Shown: positions 34,046 through 42,959, numbered from the stretch's first letter. The stretch: DNA of 50,168 bases from Streptococcus infantis (GCF_015546995.1 NZ_JADMUH010000013.1:1-50168), one strand, 5' to 3'. Numbers and translations: made by a program. The notes: generated by a model from the sequence alone, not told the origin.

Positions 34046-34760
34046 ATATATTTTTATCTTGCAAATCTAGTTGCTTCACTCTAGCTATATAGTAGGACAT
34101 AATCAAAAATAAATTGAAGCTGACAATCCAAATAGACCATTCATGGAAAAAATGCATAGATACAGCCAAACTAATTGCCCCCACTACGAAACTTCCTACA
34201 ACAATCCCATAGTTCAAGGCTTGACGACGATATTCTTGAATATCTCCTTCTCCTCTAACGATGCAATACAAAGCAGTCAACATCTTTCGGTAATTTCCAG
34301 AGGTCATAAAAATGACATAGGGATGATCTTCAATCAAACTCCCCGTAAATGTTAGCATCATCATGCCTGTTCCAAAAGCAATAAAAGGTACTTCTAGCAA
34401 AGGAAATCGAGAAAAGAAGGGCAAAAGAAGAGTTCCAATAAATAAGGGAAGCAGCATCTTAACCCGCCAATAGGCTGTTTTGCGATATTCTTTCATATGT
34501 AATGCAAAAAGAAATCCTAGGGAAAAGAAAATAATGGAGCAGAATCTCAACATAGTATTGATGACATGTGAGTCGTGCCAATCTGATATCAGTAGGAGAA
34601 TATTCCCTGTCTGTGTTGCCACCAAACTATGGTACTGGATATGACAGAACACATCCAAAGAACCACCTATAAAGCCAAGAAACACTCCCATGAGTCGTGT
34701 ATTTTGAGGTAAAATTAATTTATCCGCCATTGCTTTATCACTCATTCCCTTTTGATTCAT
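34044..34760 (-). CDS. YoaK family (DUF1275) membrane protein
   Basis: A protein of up to 238 residues with about six membrane helices and the DUF1275 pattern (FLGFIGGSLDVFCHIQYHSLVATQTGNILLL near the N terminus, where GNxxL is conserved). Function is unknown. The start is uncertain. The first ATG lies only two bases after an extended -10 (TGGTATAAT, 34763-34771), so the transcript may begin inside it. In-frame ATGs five and ten codons downstream are then better candidates, although neither has an ideally spaced ribosome site. It converges with dusB. Confidence 0.8.
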   Translation of the reverse strand: MNQKGMSDKAMADKLILPQNTRLMGVFLGFIGGSLDVFCHIQYHSLVATQTGNILLLISDWHDSHVINTMLRFCSIIFFSLGFLFALHMKEYRKTAYWRVKMLLPLFIGTLLLPFFSRFPLLEVPFIAFGTGMMMLTFTGSLIEDHPYVIFMTSGNYRKMLTALYCIVRGEGDIQEYRRQALNYGIVVGSFVVGAISLAVSMHFFHEWSIWIVSFNLFLIMSYYIARVKQLDLQDKNI

Positions 34761-34762
34761 TT

Positions 34763-34841
34763 ATTATACCACTTCTATTAGAGAAATTAAGTGAAAAACA
34801 GTTGAACTACTCTTTTATAAATCTAAGTCTAGACAAGATTT
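34763..34841 (-). promoter_or_regulatory. Extended -10 of the DUF1275 gene and upstream palindrome
   Basis: TGGTATAAT is on the minus strand at 34763-34771. About 50 bases upstream is a 23-base palindrome (34819-34841), outer arms AAATCT/AGATTT with a central GTCTAGAC. It lacks a T run, so it is either an operator or the weak end of the upstream lipoprotein transcript. Confidence 0.45.
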
Positions 34842-34852
34842 GAGACAGCTTT

Positions 34853-35515
34853 CTATGGTTGAATCAGAACAACACTAGATACCGTACCATCTGCCCCTGT
34901 TGTAATTTGGATAACTTTTCCTCCACCTACTTCAGCATTGTATTTTCCATCATCAAGGGTATAAGAATAGCTTTGAATAGAGTAGTTTTCTTTCTTACCA
35001 TCAGCAGATTCTACTGTAAACTGGCCATTTGATGAGACAGTGATAGTTTCACCATTAGCCCCCTTCCAATTCCCAGCTGCAGCCGAAAAATCTTTGTCCA
35101 CCATAGTCAAGACACCTTTATAACGTTTGTTATGTTCCGCTTGCTTATCTTGAAGTTTACGATCAGTTGCTGGATCATAAGTTGACTGACTTGCTGGATT
35201 GGATTGACTTTGTGAAGTCTGTTGCTGTGGAGCTTGTGGAGTTTGCGCTGCTCGATTGGCCTCTTGTCCTTGAGTTGTTGGACTTGAAGCTTGTTCAGAG
35301 GAAGCTTGAGCTTTTTCTGAAGTAGTGGTGCTTGTTGAAGCTTGAGTTTTACTTTCTTTGGTTGAAGAACTCGCCTTTGAACTTGATGTGGTTTGTGTTG
35401 TTTTATTTGCATTGTCGTTTTTAGCTTCTTCTTTTTTATTACCGCATGCTCCTAAAAGCAAAGTTGAAGCTAATACGGCTACTGCTAATAAACGAATTGA
35501 ATGTTTTGTTTTCAT
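34853..35515 (-). CDS. Ser/Thr/Gln-rich lipoprotein with a small C-terminal domain
   Basis: A 220-residue lipoprotein. The signal peptide ends in LLGAC (Cys24). Residues about 30-120 are a low-complexity Ser/Thr/Ala/Gln linker, probably extended through the wall. The C-terminal 80 residues form a small beta-rich domain (DFSAAAGNWKGANGETITVSSNGQFTVE), resembling the DUF6287-type domain of streptococcal lipoproteins. That match is from memory and tentative. The start has AGGAGG six bases upstream. Function is unknown. It is driven by a strong promoter overlain by tandem repeats. Confidence 0.82.
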   Translation of the reverse strand: MKTKHSIRLLAVAVLASTLLLGACGNKKEEAKNDNANKTTQTTSSSKASSSTKESKTQASTSTTTSEKAQASSEQASSPTTQGQEANRAAQTPQAPQQQTSQSQSNPASQSTYDPATDRKLQDKQAEHNKRYKGVLTMVDKDFSAAAGNWKGANGETITVSSNGQFTVESADGKKENYSIQSYSYTLDDGKYNAEVGGGKVIQITTGADGTVSSVVLIQP

Positions 35516-35539
35516 AATGCGCCTCCTGTGTAATCTTTT

Positions 35540-35598
35540 TGAAATATTGTGAAATACTTCTGTAATATTATTGTAATATTTGTTTTATGGTTTGTCAA
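35540..35598 (-). promoter_or_regulatory. Lipoprotein promoter overlapped by four helically phased repeats
   Basis: Minus-strand TTGACA (35593-35598), 17-base spacer, TACAAT (35570-35575). On the plus strand four repeats begin at 35540, 35550, 35561 and 35572: TGAAATATTG, TGAAATACTTC, TGTAATATTAT, TGTAATATTTG. The last two give TGTAAT-N5-TGTAAT, an exact fit to the WalR/VicR box TGTWAH-N5-TGTWAH. The repeats cover the -10 and the start region. Confidence 0.68.
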
Positions 35599-35729
35599 CT
35601 ATTTATATATGGTTTTGGTTTTTATTTGTACTTGTTCTTTTTAATCCTCCTATCTCTATTATTCGTTAAAAATTTAAAAAACAGGAAATTTTTCCTACTA
35701 AAAATACTATATTTTATAAGTGTAATCGC

Positions 35730-35757
35730 TTGCATTTTTTTCTTGAAGGTCTATAAT
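35730..35757 (+). promoter_or_regulatory. Probable promoter of the small membrane protein gene
   Basis: TTGCAT (35730-35735), 16-base spacer, perfect TATAAT (35752-35757), placing the start about 27 bases before the ATG with its GGAGG site. Confidence 0.6.
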
Positions 35758-35790
35758 AAAATTGAAATAGGATATTGGAGGTGTAGGTTT

Positions 35791-36021
35791 ATGTCAAAGA
35801 AATATTACAAATATCTTCCTTGGTTGATTATTGGCGCTTTCTCTTCTTATGGGGTTGCTACTCATTACGCTCAAACAACATTTGATTTGTTCTACTTAAC
35901 CACTATTTTCATGATTGTTTATGTGTCTCTAATGTACTTACACGAACATTATTTAAAATATAAATACAAAGATTTATTCATTCGAATCATGAGCAATTCT
36001 AATAAAGATAAACATCCTTAA
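35791..36021 (+). CDS. Small membrane protein of unknown function
   Basis: A 76-residue protein (MSKKYYKYLPWLIIGAFSSY...) with two hydrophobic segments (about residues 8-25 and 33-50), a Lys-rich cytoplasmic tail, and no domain I recognise. The frame is open for another 68 hydrophobic codons upstream, but GGAGG nine bases before this ATG and a promoter just upstream argue for the short form. It ends in a strong terminator. Confidence 0.62.
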   Translation: MSKKYYKYLPWLIIGAFSSYGVATHYAQTTFDLFYLTTIFMIVYVSLMYLHEHYLKYKYKDLFIRIMSNSNKDKHP

Positions 36022-36028
36022 ACAAAAA

Positions 36029-36060
36029 GAGGTCGGGACAAAATCCCGACCTCACTTTTT
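36029..36060. terminator. Bidirectional terminator between membrane protein and Nudix genes
   Basis: Perfect 10-base arms GAGGTCGGGA / TCCCGACCTC around CAAAA, with A-rich and T-rich flanks on both strands. It serves convergent genes. Confidence 0.87.
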
Positions 36061-36833
36061 TATTTTAATCGATAAATAGTGATAACTTCCTTTTGAGGAA
36101 TCCGTTTAAATCCAACTTCCTCTAAGCTGTCTCCATATTTTGATAAGAAACTATCATTCGTGTCTGATTTGCCTGGACACAGAGTTCCAATGAGGGCTAA
36201 CCCACCATCCACTGTGAACTCATCCTCTAGTAGATAAAGGAAACGAGGGTCATAGTCGATAGCTTTTTGAATCTTCTTGATGGATGTTTGAATAATTGTT
36301 AAGTGGTCAAATGCAAAGTCCTTTTCCTCAAGTTCCTTGCCATCCAAGTAACACTTGCCTGTATGAAAGTCAACATCTACAAGAACGACTTCTTTTGCAT
36401 CATCTCCTGCCTTAGCCAGGTCAAACGCTTGACCAGGTAGGTAAACCAAATGGGCAATGGTAACTGTCCAACCTCTAGGATCACGACCAGGAGTAGATAC
36501 TGTCACTAGCTGCTCAATTTTTTCCAGTGGAAGCTCAAGACTGATTTCTTCTTTTACCTCACGCTGACAAGCATGGGCAGCATCCTCCCCTTTATCCATA
36601 AAACCACCAACTAGCGCTAAACAATTTTGAAAAGGGTGTGCCTTCCGACGAATCAGAAAGAGTTTCATTTTCCCTTCTACAAAGCAATAGGCTACCATAT
36701 CCACAGTCACGCTTGGTTTTTCATACTGAGGGAGTGCTTGCTTGTGGTACCAGTCTAAAAATTCAGCTTGACTAGCGTGAACTTCAAAGTACTCTTTTTC
36801 TGTCATCCCGGTTGGAATAGTTTGATTCATCAT
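36060..36833 (-). CDS. Nudix hydrolase with C-terminal winged-helix-like region
   Basis: A 257-residue protein. The Nudix fold spans about residues 40-180 with a Nudix box at 77-99: GFMDKGEDAAHACQREVKEE, keeping the metal-binding REVKEE core. The Gly expected two residues after it is replaced by Ser (ISLE). The C-terminal 75 residues (DEFTVDGGLALIGTLCPGK... GFKRIPQKEVITIYRL) look like the winged-helix part of NrtR-type proteins, which sense ADP-ribose derivatives and regulate NAD metabolism. Whether this one is an ADP-ribose pyrophosphatase, a regulator or both cannot be decided here. The start has AAAGGAAG eight bases upstream. It lies 73 bases after clpC without a clear terminator between them. 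Confidence 0.8.
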   Translation of the reverse strand: MMNQTIPTGMTEKEYFEVHASQAEFLDWYHKQALPQYEKPSVTVDMVAYCFVEGKMKLFLIRRKAHPFQNCLALVGGFMDKGEDAAHACQREVKEEISLELPLEKIEQLVTVSTPGRDPRGWTVTIAHLVYLPGQAFDLAKAGDDAKEVVLVDVDFHTGKCYLDGKELEEKDFAFDHLTIIQTSIKKIQKAIDYDPRFLYLLEDEFTVDGGLALIGTLCPGKSDTNDSFLSKYGDSLEEVGFKRIPQKEVITIYRLK

Positions 36834-36906
36834 CTTCTACTTCCTTTCTGCAATTGATGGCAATGAAGAGGGTGGATCTACAAATTATAGATTCATAGTT
36901 CTTGTT

Positions 36907-39339
36907 TTATACAATCTCAAATTTCAATTGACCAGCTTTGACGCCAATCTTAAGTGTCTTACCTTCTTTCAATTCACCTGTAAGAAGGAGTTCTGCTAGT
37001 TTGTCTTCTACTTCTGTTTGCAGAGTTCTGCGCAGTGGGCGAGCTCCCATTTCTGGATCATATCCCTTCTGAGCTAGAAGCTTAAGGGCAGATGCTTGGA
37101 GTTTCAAGTCAATGCCTTTTTCTGCGAGACTTGCAATCAATGGTTTGACCATAATCTTAACCACTTCCTGCATATCTTGACTTGACAAGCTGTGGAAGAC
37201 CACTTTTTCGTCAATACGGTTGATAAACTCTGGACGATAAGCTTTTTTCAACTCTTCGAACATCCGTTTTTCCATATTTTCTTGGTCAAAACGAATATCC
37301 TTAGCTCCAAAACCGACTGTCTTGTCATCACGAAGAGCTGTCGCACCAAGGTTTGACGTCATGATAATAATGGTATTAGAGAAATCAACCTTGCGACCCT
37401 TACTGTCTGTTAAGACACCATCATCCAAGACCTGCAAGAGCACATTAAAGATATCTGGGTGTGCCTTTTCTACCTCGTCAAAGAGAAGTACTGAGTATGG
37501 TTTGTTACGAACCTTCTCGGTCAACTCTCCGCCCTCTTCGTAGCCTACATATCCTGGAGGAGCTCCATTGAGACGACTAGCTGCGAATTTCTCCATATAT
37601 TCACTCATGTCAAAACGAATGAGGGCTGACTCGTCATCAAAGAGAACTTCTGCCAAGGCTTTGGCTAATTCAGTTTTACCAACACCTGTTGGTCCAAGGA
37701 ACATAAAGGATCCAATTGGACGTTTGTTATTGCGGATCCCTGATTGATTTCTGCGAATGGCACGACTGATGCTTGATACCGCTTGTTCCTGTCCGATAAC
37801 ACGTTTATGCAGTTCAGTTTCAAGATTGAGATACTTCTTAGCATCCGTTTGTGTCAATTTTTGAACTGGAATACCTGACAAGCGACTGAGTGTTGTCAAA
37901 ATATCAGACTCTTTTACTAGATCTTTATAGACTGGAACTTCCTGTTCTTTTGAAATGAGCTGAGCTGCTTGTTTCCATTTGCCATCCATCAAGGCCTTGT
38001 CTGCTGCTGTTAAACCTGACTCATCTTTTTTAGCGTGCTTCGATTTATTTTGGACAGTTGCTGCCGCTTCATCCAAAAGATCAATGGCTGAGTCTGGCAA
38101 GTGACGACTAGTCAAATAGCGATGTGCCATTTTGACAGCTGTTTCGACTGCATCATCTGTAATTTGGACATGGTGGTGTTTCTCATAAGTTGCTTTCAAG
38201 CCACGCAAGATAGCCATACTATCAGCCACACTTGGTTCCTCAATCATCACTTTTGCAAAGCGACGAGAAAGGGCTGCGTCTTTTTCGATGTGTTTTTGGT
38301 ATTCTTCCTGAGTGGTTGCCCCAACAGTTCTCAGAGTTCCACGCGCTAGGGCAGGTTTCAGGATATTGGCCGCATCCAAGGTCGAATCAATACCACTTCC
38401 AGATCCCATAATAGTATGAAGCTCATCGATAAAGAGGATAACCTTGCCATCTTCCTCGATATCTTTGATGATATTGTTCATACGTTCTTCGAAGTCTCCA
38501 CGGAAACGAGTTCCCGCAACCACATTCATCAAATCGAGTTCTAGGACTCGCATCTTAGCCATCTCATCAGGTACATTTCCGTTGGCAATTCGCTGTGCAA
38601 GGCCAAGTGCCAGAGCTGTTTTACCAACACCTGCATCTCCAACTAGAACTGGATTATTTTTTGTTTTTCGACTCAAGATTTGAATCATACGAGAGATTTC
38701 TTGGTCACGTCCAATAACTGGTTCCAATTTGCCTGAACGAGCTTGCTCTGTGAGGTCATGAGTGTAATCTTCCAAACCACCACTTGGAGTTTGAGGCATA
38801 CCCATCATATTTGCCATAGAATTTTGCTTATCTGCTACTGATCTGTGGCGCTGACGCAGAGCCTTCAAATCTTCCTTTGTCCAACCAGCACGCGCTTCAA
38901 GACTACGACGAAGTCCAGCAATCTTAACCTGGTCCTTCTTATCTTCGTAAGAAAATCCAGATTGCTCTAGGATACGAGTAGCTAAGGCATTCCCATCATG
39001 TAAAATAGCATAGAGAACATGTTCAGTTCCCAAAACTTTTGCATGCACTACAGAAGCAATATGTTCAGCCTCTAGAAACAAAACTTTCAAACGGTGTGAA
39101 AAAGAAAGCTCCTGATACTCTTCTTTATCGCCGTGCTTTGCCTCTGTAAGTTCTGCCGCAACTTCCTCCAAACGATCAATTTCATATGGAAATTCATTTA
39201 AGGTCGCCCCAGCTACACTGTAATTATGATTTGCCATTGCAATCAATAGGTGCCAAGACTCTAAGTATTCTGCCTCATAATGACTTGCTACTAGAAAGGC
39301 ACTATCTATACATTCTTTCAATGCTTTTGAATATTTCAT
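36907..39339 (-). CDS. clpC: Clp protease ATP-binding subunit ClpC
   Basis: An 810-residue HSP100 AAA+ unfoldase that feeds substrates to ClpP and takes part in stress response. The double Clp_N domain spans about 1-145. The first AAA module has Walker A GDAGVGKT (234-241) and Walker B VILFIDE (300-306). The second has Walker A GPTGVGKT (549-556) and the DEVEKAHPD motif. The middle region between modules is short. Near the C terminus the Clp D2-small domain [16 protein letters not shown] is present. It starts six bases after ctsR in one CtsR-controlled operon. Confidence 0.95.
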   Translation of the reverse strand: MKYSKALKECIDSAFLVASHYEAEYLESWHLLIAMANHNYSVAGATLNEFPYEIDRLEEVAAELTEAKHGDKEEYQELSFSHRLKVLFLEAEHIASVVHAKVLGTEHVLYAILHDGNALATRILEQSGFSYEDKKDQVKIAGLRRSLEARAGWTKEDLKALRQRHRSVADKQNSMANMMGMPQTPSGGLEDYTHDLTEQARSGKLEPVIGRDQEISRMIQILSRKTKNNPVLVGDAGVGKTALALGLAQRIANGNVPDEMAKMRVLELDLMNVVAGTRFRGDFEERMNNIIKDIEEDGKVILFIDELHTIMGSGSGIDSTLDAANILKPALARGTLRTVGATTQEEYQKHIEKDAALSRRFAKVMIEEPSVADSMAILRGLKATYEKHHHVQITDDAVETAVKMAHRYLTSRHLPDSAIDLLDEAAATVQNKSKHAKKDESGLTAADKALMDGKWKQAAQLISKEQEVPVYKDLVKESDILTTLSRLSGIPVQKLTQTDAKKYLNLETELHKRVIGQEQAVSSISRAIRRNQSGIRNNKRPIGSFMFLGPTGVGKTELAKALAEVLFDDESALIRFDMSEYMEKFAASRLNGAPPGYVGYEEGGELTEKVRNKPYSVLLFDEVEKAHPDIFNVLLQVLDDGVLTDSKGRKVDFSNTIIIMTSNLGATALRDDKTVGFGAKDIRFDQENMEKRMFEELKKAYRPEFINRIDEKVVFHSLSSQDMQEVVKIMVKPLIASLAEKGIDLKLQASALKLLAQKGYDPEMGARPLRRTLQTEVEDKLAELLLTGELKEGKTLKIGVKAGQLKFEIV

Positions 39340-39345
39340 GTGGTC

Positions 39346-39804
39346 TTATTTTCCTTTTCTATCTACCTCTTGTAGTAACTGCTTAAGCATATTAGCACGG
39401 ATTTGATTTGCTTCCTCACCTAAAATACGGTCTGTAGCCATAGCTACTAATAAATTCATCTCTTGGCTTGTCAGCAAGTCTTGCTCAAACAAGAGTCTTA
39501 AAACATCTTCAAAAACAACCTGGCTAACTTCTTCACCTACTGAATACAACAAATCTCGAAGCATTTCATGATGATTGGAGAATTCGATTCGTCCAATACG
39601 AATATAGCCTCCACCACCCCGTTTACTCTCAACTAGATAGCCTCTACTTTCTGTAAAACGAGTTTTGATGACATAGTTAATTTGGCTAGGAACTACTTGA
39701 AAAGTATCCGCTAATTGGCTTCGTTGCAATTCAACCATACCTGACTGCTCCAGAATCGCCTTGATATAAGCTTCTATATGGTCTGATGTATTTTTAAATC
39801 TCAT
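39346..39804 (-). CDS. ctsR: Class III heat-shock repressor CtsR
   Basis: A 152-residue dimeric repressor of clp genes. It begins MRFKNTSDHIEAYIKAILE and contains the winged-helix with the glycine-rich wing ESKRGGGGYIRIGRIE that inserts in the minor groove and acts as the temperature sensor. The conserved C-terminal dimer domain follows. It is the first gene of ctsR-clpC; no mcsA/mcsB genes lie between, as usual in streptococci. A CtsR operator overlaps its promoter, so it autoregulates. The start has GGTGGAG upstream. Confidence 0.96.
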   Translation of the reverse strand: MRFKNTSDHIEAYIKAILEQSGMVELQRSQLADTFQVVPSQINYVIKTRFTESRGYLVESKRGGGGYIRIGRIEFSNHHEMLRDLLYSVGEEVSQVVFEDVLRLLFEQDLLTSQEMNLLVAMATDRILGEEANQIRANMLKQLLQEVDRKGK

Positions 39805-39828
39805 AGCACTCCACCTCTTTCTTTGAAC

Positions 39829-39874
39829 CTTGACTATCTTTGACTATTATACCGAAATTTTCGATTTTTTTAAA
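39829..39874 (-). promoter_or_regulatory. ctsR-clpC promoter with CtsR operator
   Basis: Minus-strand TTTAAA (39869-39874), 17-base spacer, perfect TATAAT (39846-39851). Immediately downstream is AGTCAAAGATAGTCAAG (39829-39845), matching the tandem heptamer CtsR box RGTCAAANANRGTCAAA at all but the last base. A further GGTTCAAAG follows. Repressor would block the start site. Confidence 0.83.
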
Positions 39875-39917
39875 GAAAAAAGAGAGCAAGTAAAGAATAA
39901 ACTTCACCAACTCTCTT
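39872..39917 (-). terminator. Terminator of the thiamine-precursor transport operon
   Basis: Minus-strand AAGAGAG and CTCTCTT outer arms (39911-39917 with 39880-39886) with a 24-base loop, followed by TTTTTTCTTTA. It ends just upstream of the ctsR promoter. Confidence 0.65.
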
Positions 39918-39922
39918 CATTT

Positions 39923-40651
39923 CTAATTATTTAAGCCCAACTCCGCTAAGATTTGGCGTTTATAGGCAATTTTTTGAACTTCCTTGTCTTCGCCTTCAGA
40001 CCAATCAAGTTTGACTTCAGAAACAATCTGACCAGGGCGATTTTTCAAGATATAGATGCGATTACTGAGATTGAGGGCCTCCTCGATACTATGCGTAATG
40101 ATGAGCGTCGTCAGGCCTAGCTGTTTATGAATATCAAGATACCAGGCATGAAGTTCCATCTTAGTCATCTCATCCAAAGCGCTAAAGGCCTCGTCTAGAA
40201 GAAAGAGCTTATGCCCGAAAAGGTAGGTACGGAGTAAAGCAACACGCTGGCGCATCCCACCACTGAGTTCATGAGGATACTTGTCCCTTACAGCCGTCAA
40301 CTGAAAGGTAGCAAGAATTTCATCTGCTTTGGCAATGGCTTCTGCCTTGTCCACCTTTTGGATCAAGAGGGGCAAAATGATATTGCCAAGGACAGTCTTG
40401 TGTTCCAAGAGCAAATCCTTTTGGAGCATATAACTCACGCGCCCCTTGGGATTTTCCTCACCGTCAAGAATGATTCGTCCAGACTGGACTTCTAAAATCC
40501 CTGCAATCAGGTTAAAGAGAGTAGTCTTTCCTACACCACTGGGGCCTAGGATAGAGACCACTTCACCTGAAGTTACCTGTAGGTTAATATCCTCTAAAAT
40601 CTTTTCATTGTCGTAGGCATAGCTTACATGTTCTAGTCTAATTTCTGTCAT
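39923..40651 (-). CDS. thiZ: ABC transporter ATPase, thiamine-precursor uptake (ThiZ-like)
   Basis: A 242-residue ATPase of the nitrate/taurine/HMP importer class. Walker A GPSGVGKTT is at about 36-44, then LSGGMRQR, Walker B (FLLDEAFSALD) and switch His (IITHS) are intact. The gene starts on the last base of the substrate-binding protein gene, so translation is coupled. The TPP riboswitch upstream of the operon points to thiamine-pyrimidine transport rather than nitrate or taurine. Confidence 0.88.
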   Translation of the reverse strand: MTEIRLEHVSYAYDNEKILEDINLQVTSGEVVSILGPSGVGKTTLFNLIAGILEVQSGRIILDGEENPKGRVSYMLQKDLLLEHKTVLGNIILPLLIQKVDKAEAIAKADEILATFQLTAVRDKYPHELSGGMRQRVALLRTYLFGHKLFLLDEAFSALDEMTKMELHAWYLDIHKQLGLTTLIITHSIEEALNLSNRIYILKNRPGQIVSEVKLDWSEGEDKEVQKIAYKRQILAELGLNN

Positions 40652-41658
40652 TATTTTACAAATTCGTTCGTGAATCCTTTATCAGTCAAGTCTTCCTTGA
40701 GGATACCATTTTCCTTATCCCATTTGTAGAAGGCATTCCAGCGGTCAGCATCAAACTGTCCCCATTTTTCCTTGTCGCTTGCATATTCCTTTGACAAGTA
40801 TTTTTGAGATTCAATGACAAAGTCACGTTTATCCTTTAACTCAGGGGCATTTTTGATGAGGATATCAGCCGCTTCTTCTGGGTGCTCCATAGCGTATTGG
40901 TAACCTTTTTTGATAGCTTGGATGACTTTACGAGCTTCTTCTTTGTTATCTTTTAGATAGTCGTTGTTTGCAATGATAACTGGTGAGTAGTAGTCAAATT
41001 CTTTGACATAGTCTTTCAAATACATGAAGTTAGCATCTACACCTTGAGATTTAGCAAGGATTCCATCCCAACCATAGTAAATCCAGGCAGCATCAAAAAC
41101 GCCATTGGCAATCGGTGTAATCGAGTTTGAGTCGTTGTTTGGTACTTTTTCAACCTTGTCAAAGTCTCCACCTTGAGATTCTACCAAGGTTTTCAACATG
41201 GCAAGCTCAGTTGGATCATTCCAAGTTCCGTATTTCTTCCCAACCAGGTCTTTTGGACTATTGATATTGTCAGACTTACGAGAGATAATCCCTGATGTAT
41301 TGTGTTCTACAATCGCTGCAACGGCAGTAATACCTGCTCCTTTTTCCAATTTCTTAGCCATGTAATCTTGGAAATAGATAGCAAATGGCGCCTTACCATT
41401 GATAACCAAGTCAGATGAACTTTCTTCTGGTGGCAATTTCAAATCAACATCCACTCCAGATTCTTTGAAATAACCTTTTTCTTTAGCTACATAAAGCCCT
41501 GTGTGGTTGGTATTGGGTGTCCAGTCTAGGATAAAGTCAATTTTTTTGAGTTCTGCTTCTTTGTTATCCTTAGAAGCTGTTCCTTGGCCACAAGCCACAA
41601 GCACGACAGCTAGAAGAGCTGTTACAATCGTTAAAAACACTTTCCATGTTTTCTTCAT
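40651..41658 (-). CDS. thiY: ABC transporter substrate-binding lipoprotein (ThiY/NMT1-like)
   Basis: A 335-residue lipoprotein with lipobox VLVAC (Cys23). The mature domain has the NMT1/THI5-like fold: FILDWTPNTNHTGLYVAKEKGYF is typical for proteins that bind formylaminopyrimidine or HMP. The Trp in DWTPNTNH and the acidic/aromatic positions seen in ThiY are present. It delivers thiamine pyrimidine precursors for salvage. The ligand is assigned from family and riboswitch context. Confidence 0.9.
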   Translation of the reverse strand: MKKTWKVFLTIVTALLAVVLVACGQGTASKDNKEAELKKIDFILDWTPNTNHTGLYVAKEKGYFKESGVDVDLKLPPEESSSDLVINGKAPFAIYFQDYMAKKLEKGAGITAVAAIVEHNTSGIISRKSDNINSPKDLVGKKYGTWNDPTELAMLKTLVESQGGDFDKVEKVPNNDSNSITPIANGVFDAAWIYYGWDGILAKSQGVDANFMYLKDYVKEFDYYSPVIIANNDYLKDNKEEARKVIQAIKKGYQYAMEHPEEAADILIKNAPELKDKRDFVIESQKYLSKEYASDKEKWGQFDADRWNAFYKWDKENGILKEDLTDKGFTNEFVK

Positions 41659-41694
41659 TTTTATTTCCTCTTTTCTTTTTACAAAACGCTTCTT

Positions 41695-42453
41695 TTAAGT
41701 ACGTTTCCATTTAATCACATATTTTTCACTGATATCGACTAGCTTCATACCCAGAAGACTGATCAGCGATACCAGAATGATAATCGCGAACATGGTATCA
41801 TACTGAAACAGTTTTTTGGACTGAATCATGTAGACACCAAGTCCTTCAAAGCCTCCCAACCACTCAGATACCACTGTTGTGATAAAGGCGTAGGAGACGC
41901 TAACCCTTAGTCCTGCATAAAAGTAAGGCAGGCTGACAGGGATTTTAAAATGCCACAGGATTTGCCAAGGATTGGCTCGCATCAGACTAAATAAGGTCAG
42001 CATATCCTTGTCACAATGCCTAAATCCATCTAGAATACTGACGATAATAGGGAAGGTTGTCGTCAAGATAATCAAGACAATCTTGGGCAAAATTCCATAA
42101 CCGAGCCATAAAACCAGAATAGGCGCTATGGCAATGGTCGGTATGGTCTGGACAACCACCATCATTGGGTAAATCAAGTCATTGAGCCAACTCAGGCTAT
42201 CCATAAGGACTGCCATGATACAGGCTATCAAAACACCCAAGACCAAACCTAATAAGGCTACTCTCAAGGTTGCCCAACTATGGTACCAAAGAAATTCTCT
42301 GTCACGAACAAAAGACTGGAGAATCTCAAGTGGTGTCGGCAGGATAAACTTTGGTAGGAGTTTTAAGAATCCCGCCACCTGCCAAACGGTCAAGACACCC
42401 AAAAATCCTAGCAGACTAATATGTCGTCTCATTATACTTTTCAAGTTTCTCAT
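41695..42453 (-). CDS. thiX: ABC transporter permease (ThiX-like)
   Basis: A 252-residue BPD-transport permease with five to six helices. The EAA-type coupling loop FSLMRANPWQILWHFKIPVSLPYF is clear. The start is ambiguous: the ATG giving MRNLKSIMRR overlaps the upstream gene by 38 bases, while a second ATG seven codons later (MRRHISLLG) overlaps by 17. Neither has a strong ribosome site. It is coupled to the thiamine-binding protein gene and followed by thiY. Confidence 0.88.
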   Translation of the reverse strand: MRNLKSIMRRHISLLGFLGVLTVWQVAGFLKLLPKFILPTPLEILQSFVRDREFLWYHSWATLRVALLGLVLGVLIACIMAVLMDSLSWLNDLIYPMMVVVQTIPTIAIAPILVLWLGYGILPKIVLIILTTTFPIIVSILDGFRHCDKDMLTLFSLMRANPWQILWHFKIPVSLPYFYAGLRVSVSYAFITTVVSEWLGGFEGLGVYMIQSKKLFQYDTMFAIIILVSLISLLGMKLVDISEKYVIKWKRT

Positions 42454-42706
42454 CAATGCTTAAAATCTCTCCTATATTTATTTTCACATTGGCAAAAACA
42501 TTGTCTGCTCCTTGGCCTGCCACTTCTAATGCTTCTTTGAGAATGCGCATAAGCTCATCAAACTCTCCCTCTAAAACTGATTCAAAGGGTGTCACCACCA
42601 TGGTCACTTCTTGAGCTTGCAGATAAGCAATGACCTTATCAATTACAGCTATGCGGTCAATCCCCTGTGACAGGGGCAGGACTTGTAAAGCAATGCTTGC
42701 TTTCAT
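42416..42706 (-). CDS. Thiamine-binding protein, MTH1187/YkoF family
   Basis: A 96-residue ferredoxin-like-fold protein (MKASIALQVLPLSQGIDR...). This family (UPF0045) forms dimers or tetramers that bind thiamine or its pyrimidine in the cytoplasm. The motif VTPFESVLEGEFDELMRIL fits the family. It is the first gene behind the TPP riboswitch and has AGAAGGAGG seven bases before the ATG. Its role is probably to hold or present imported precursor. Confidence 0.87.
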   Translation of the reverse strand: MKASIALQVLPLSQGIDRIAVIDKVIAYLQAQEVTMVVTPFESVLEGEFDELMRILKEALEVAGQGADNVFANVKINIGEILSIDEKLEKYNETTY

Positions 42707-42742
42707 TCAAACCTCCTTCTAAGTTACAGTTTTTCTTTGTAA

Positions 42743-42776
42743 CAAAAGAAAAACCTCTTCCATATATGAAAAAGGT
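42743..42776 (-). terminator. Riboswitch-controlled terminator
   Basis: A nine-pair stem (ACCTTTTTC with GGAAGAGGT, counting G-U pairs) with a six-base AT loop and TTTTTCTTTT tail. It sits between the TPP aptamer and the first gene, so it is the expected expression platform that forms when TPP is bound. Confidence 0.75.
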
Positions 42777-42789
42777 GCAAAATTAGGCC

Positions 42790-42872
<83 letters not shown>

Positions 42873-42889
42873 ATATATTATATGGACAT

Positions 42890-42918
42890 ATGATAACGAA
42901 AAATAAATAAGATGTCAA
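42890..42918 (-). promoter_or_regulatory. Promoter of the TPP-riboswitch operon
   Basis: Minus-strand perfect TTGACA (42913-42918), 17-base spacer, TATCAT (42890-42895), just upstream of the aptamer. Confidence 0.72.
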
Positions 42919-42931
42919 GGAAACTGCTTAC

Positions 42932-42959
42932 AGAAAAAGAGACGAAAAACCGTCTCTTT
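42932..42959 (-). terminator. Terminator of cls
   Basis: Perfect AAAGAGACG / CGTCTCTTT arms around a six-base loop, followed on the minus strand by a T run. It lies just after the cls stop. Confidence 0.85.
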
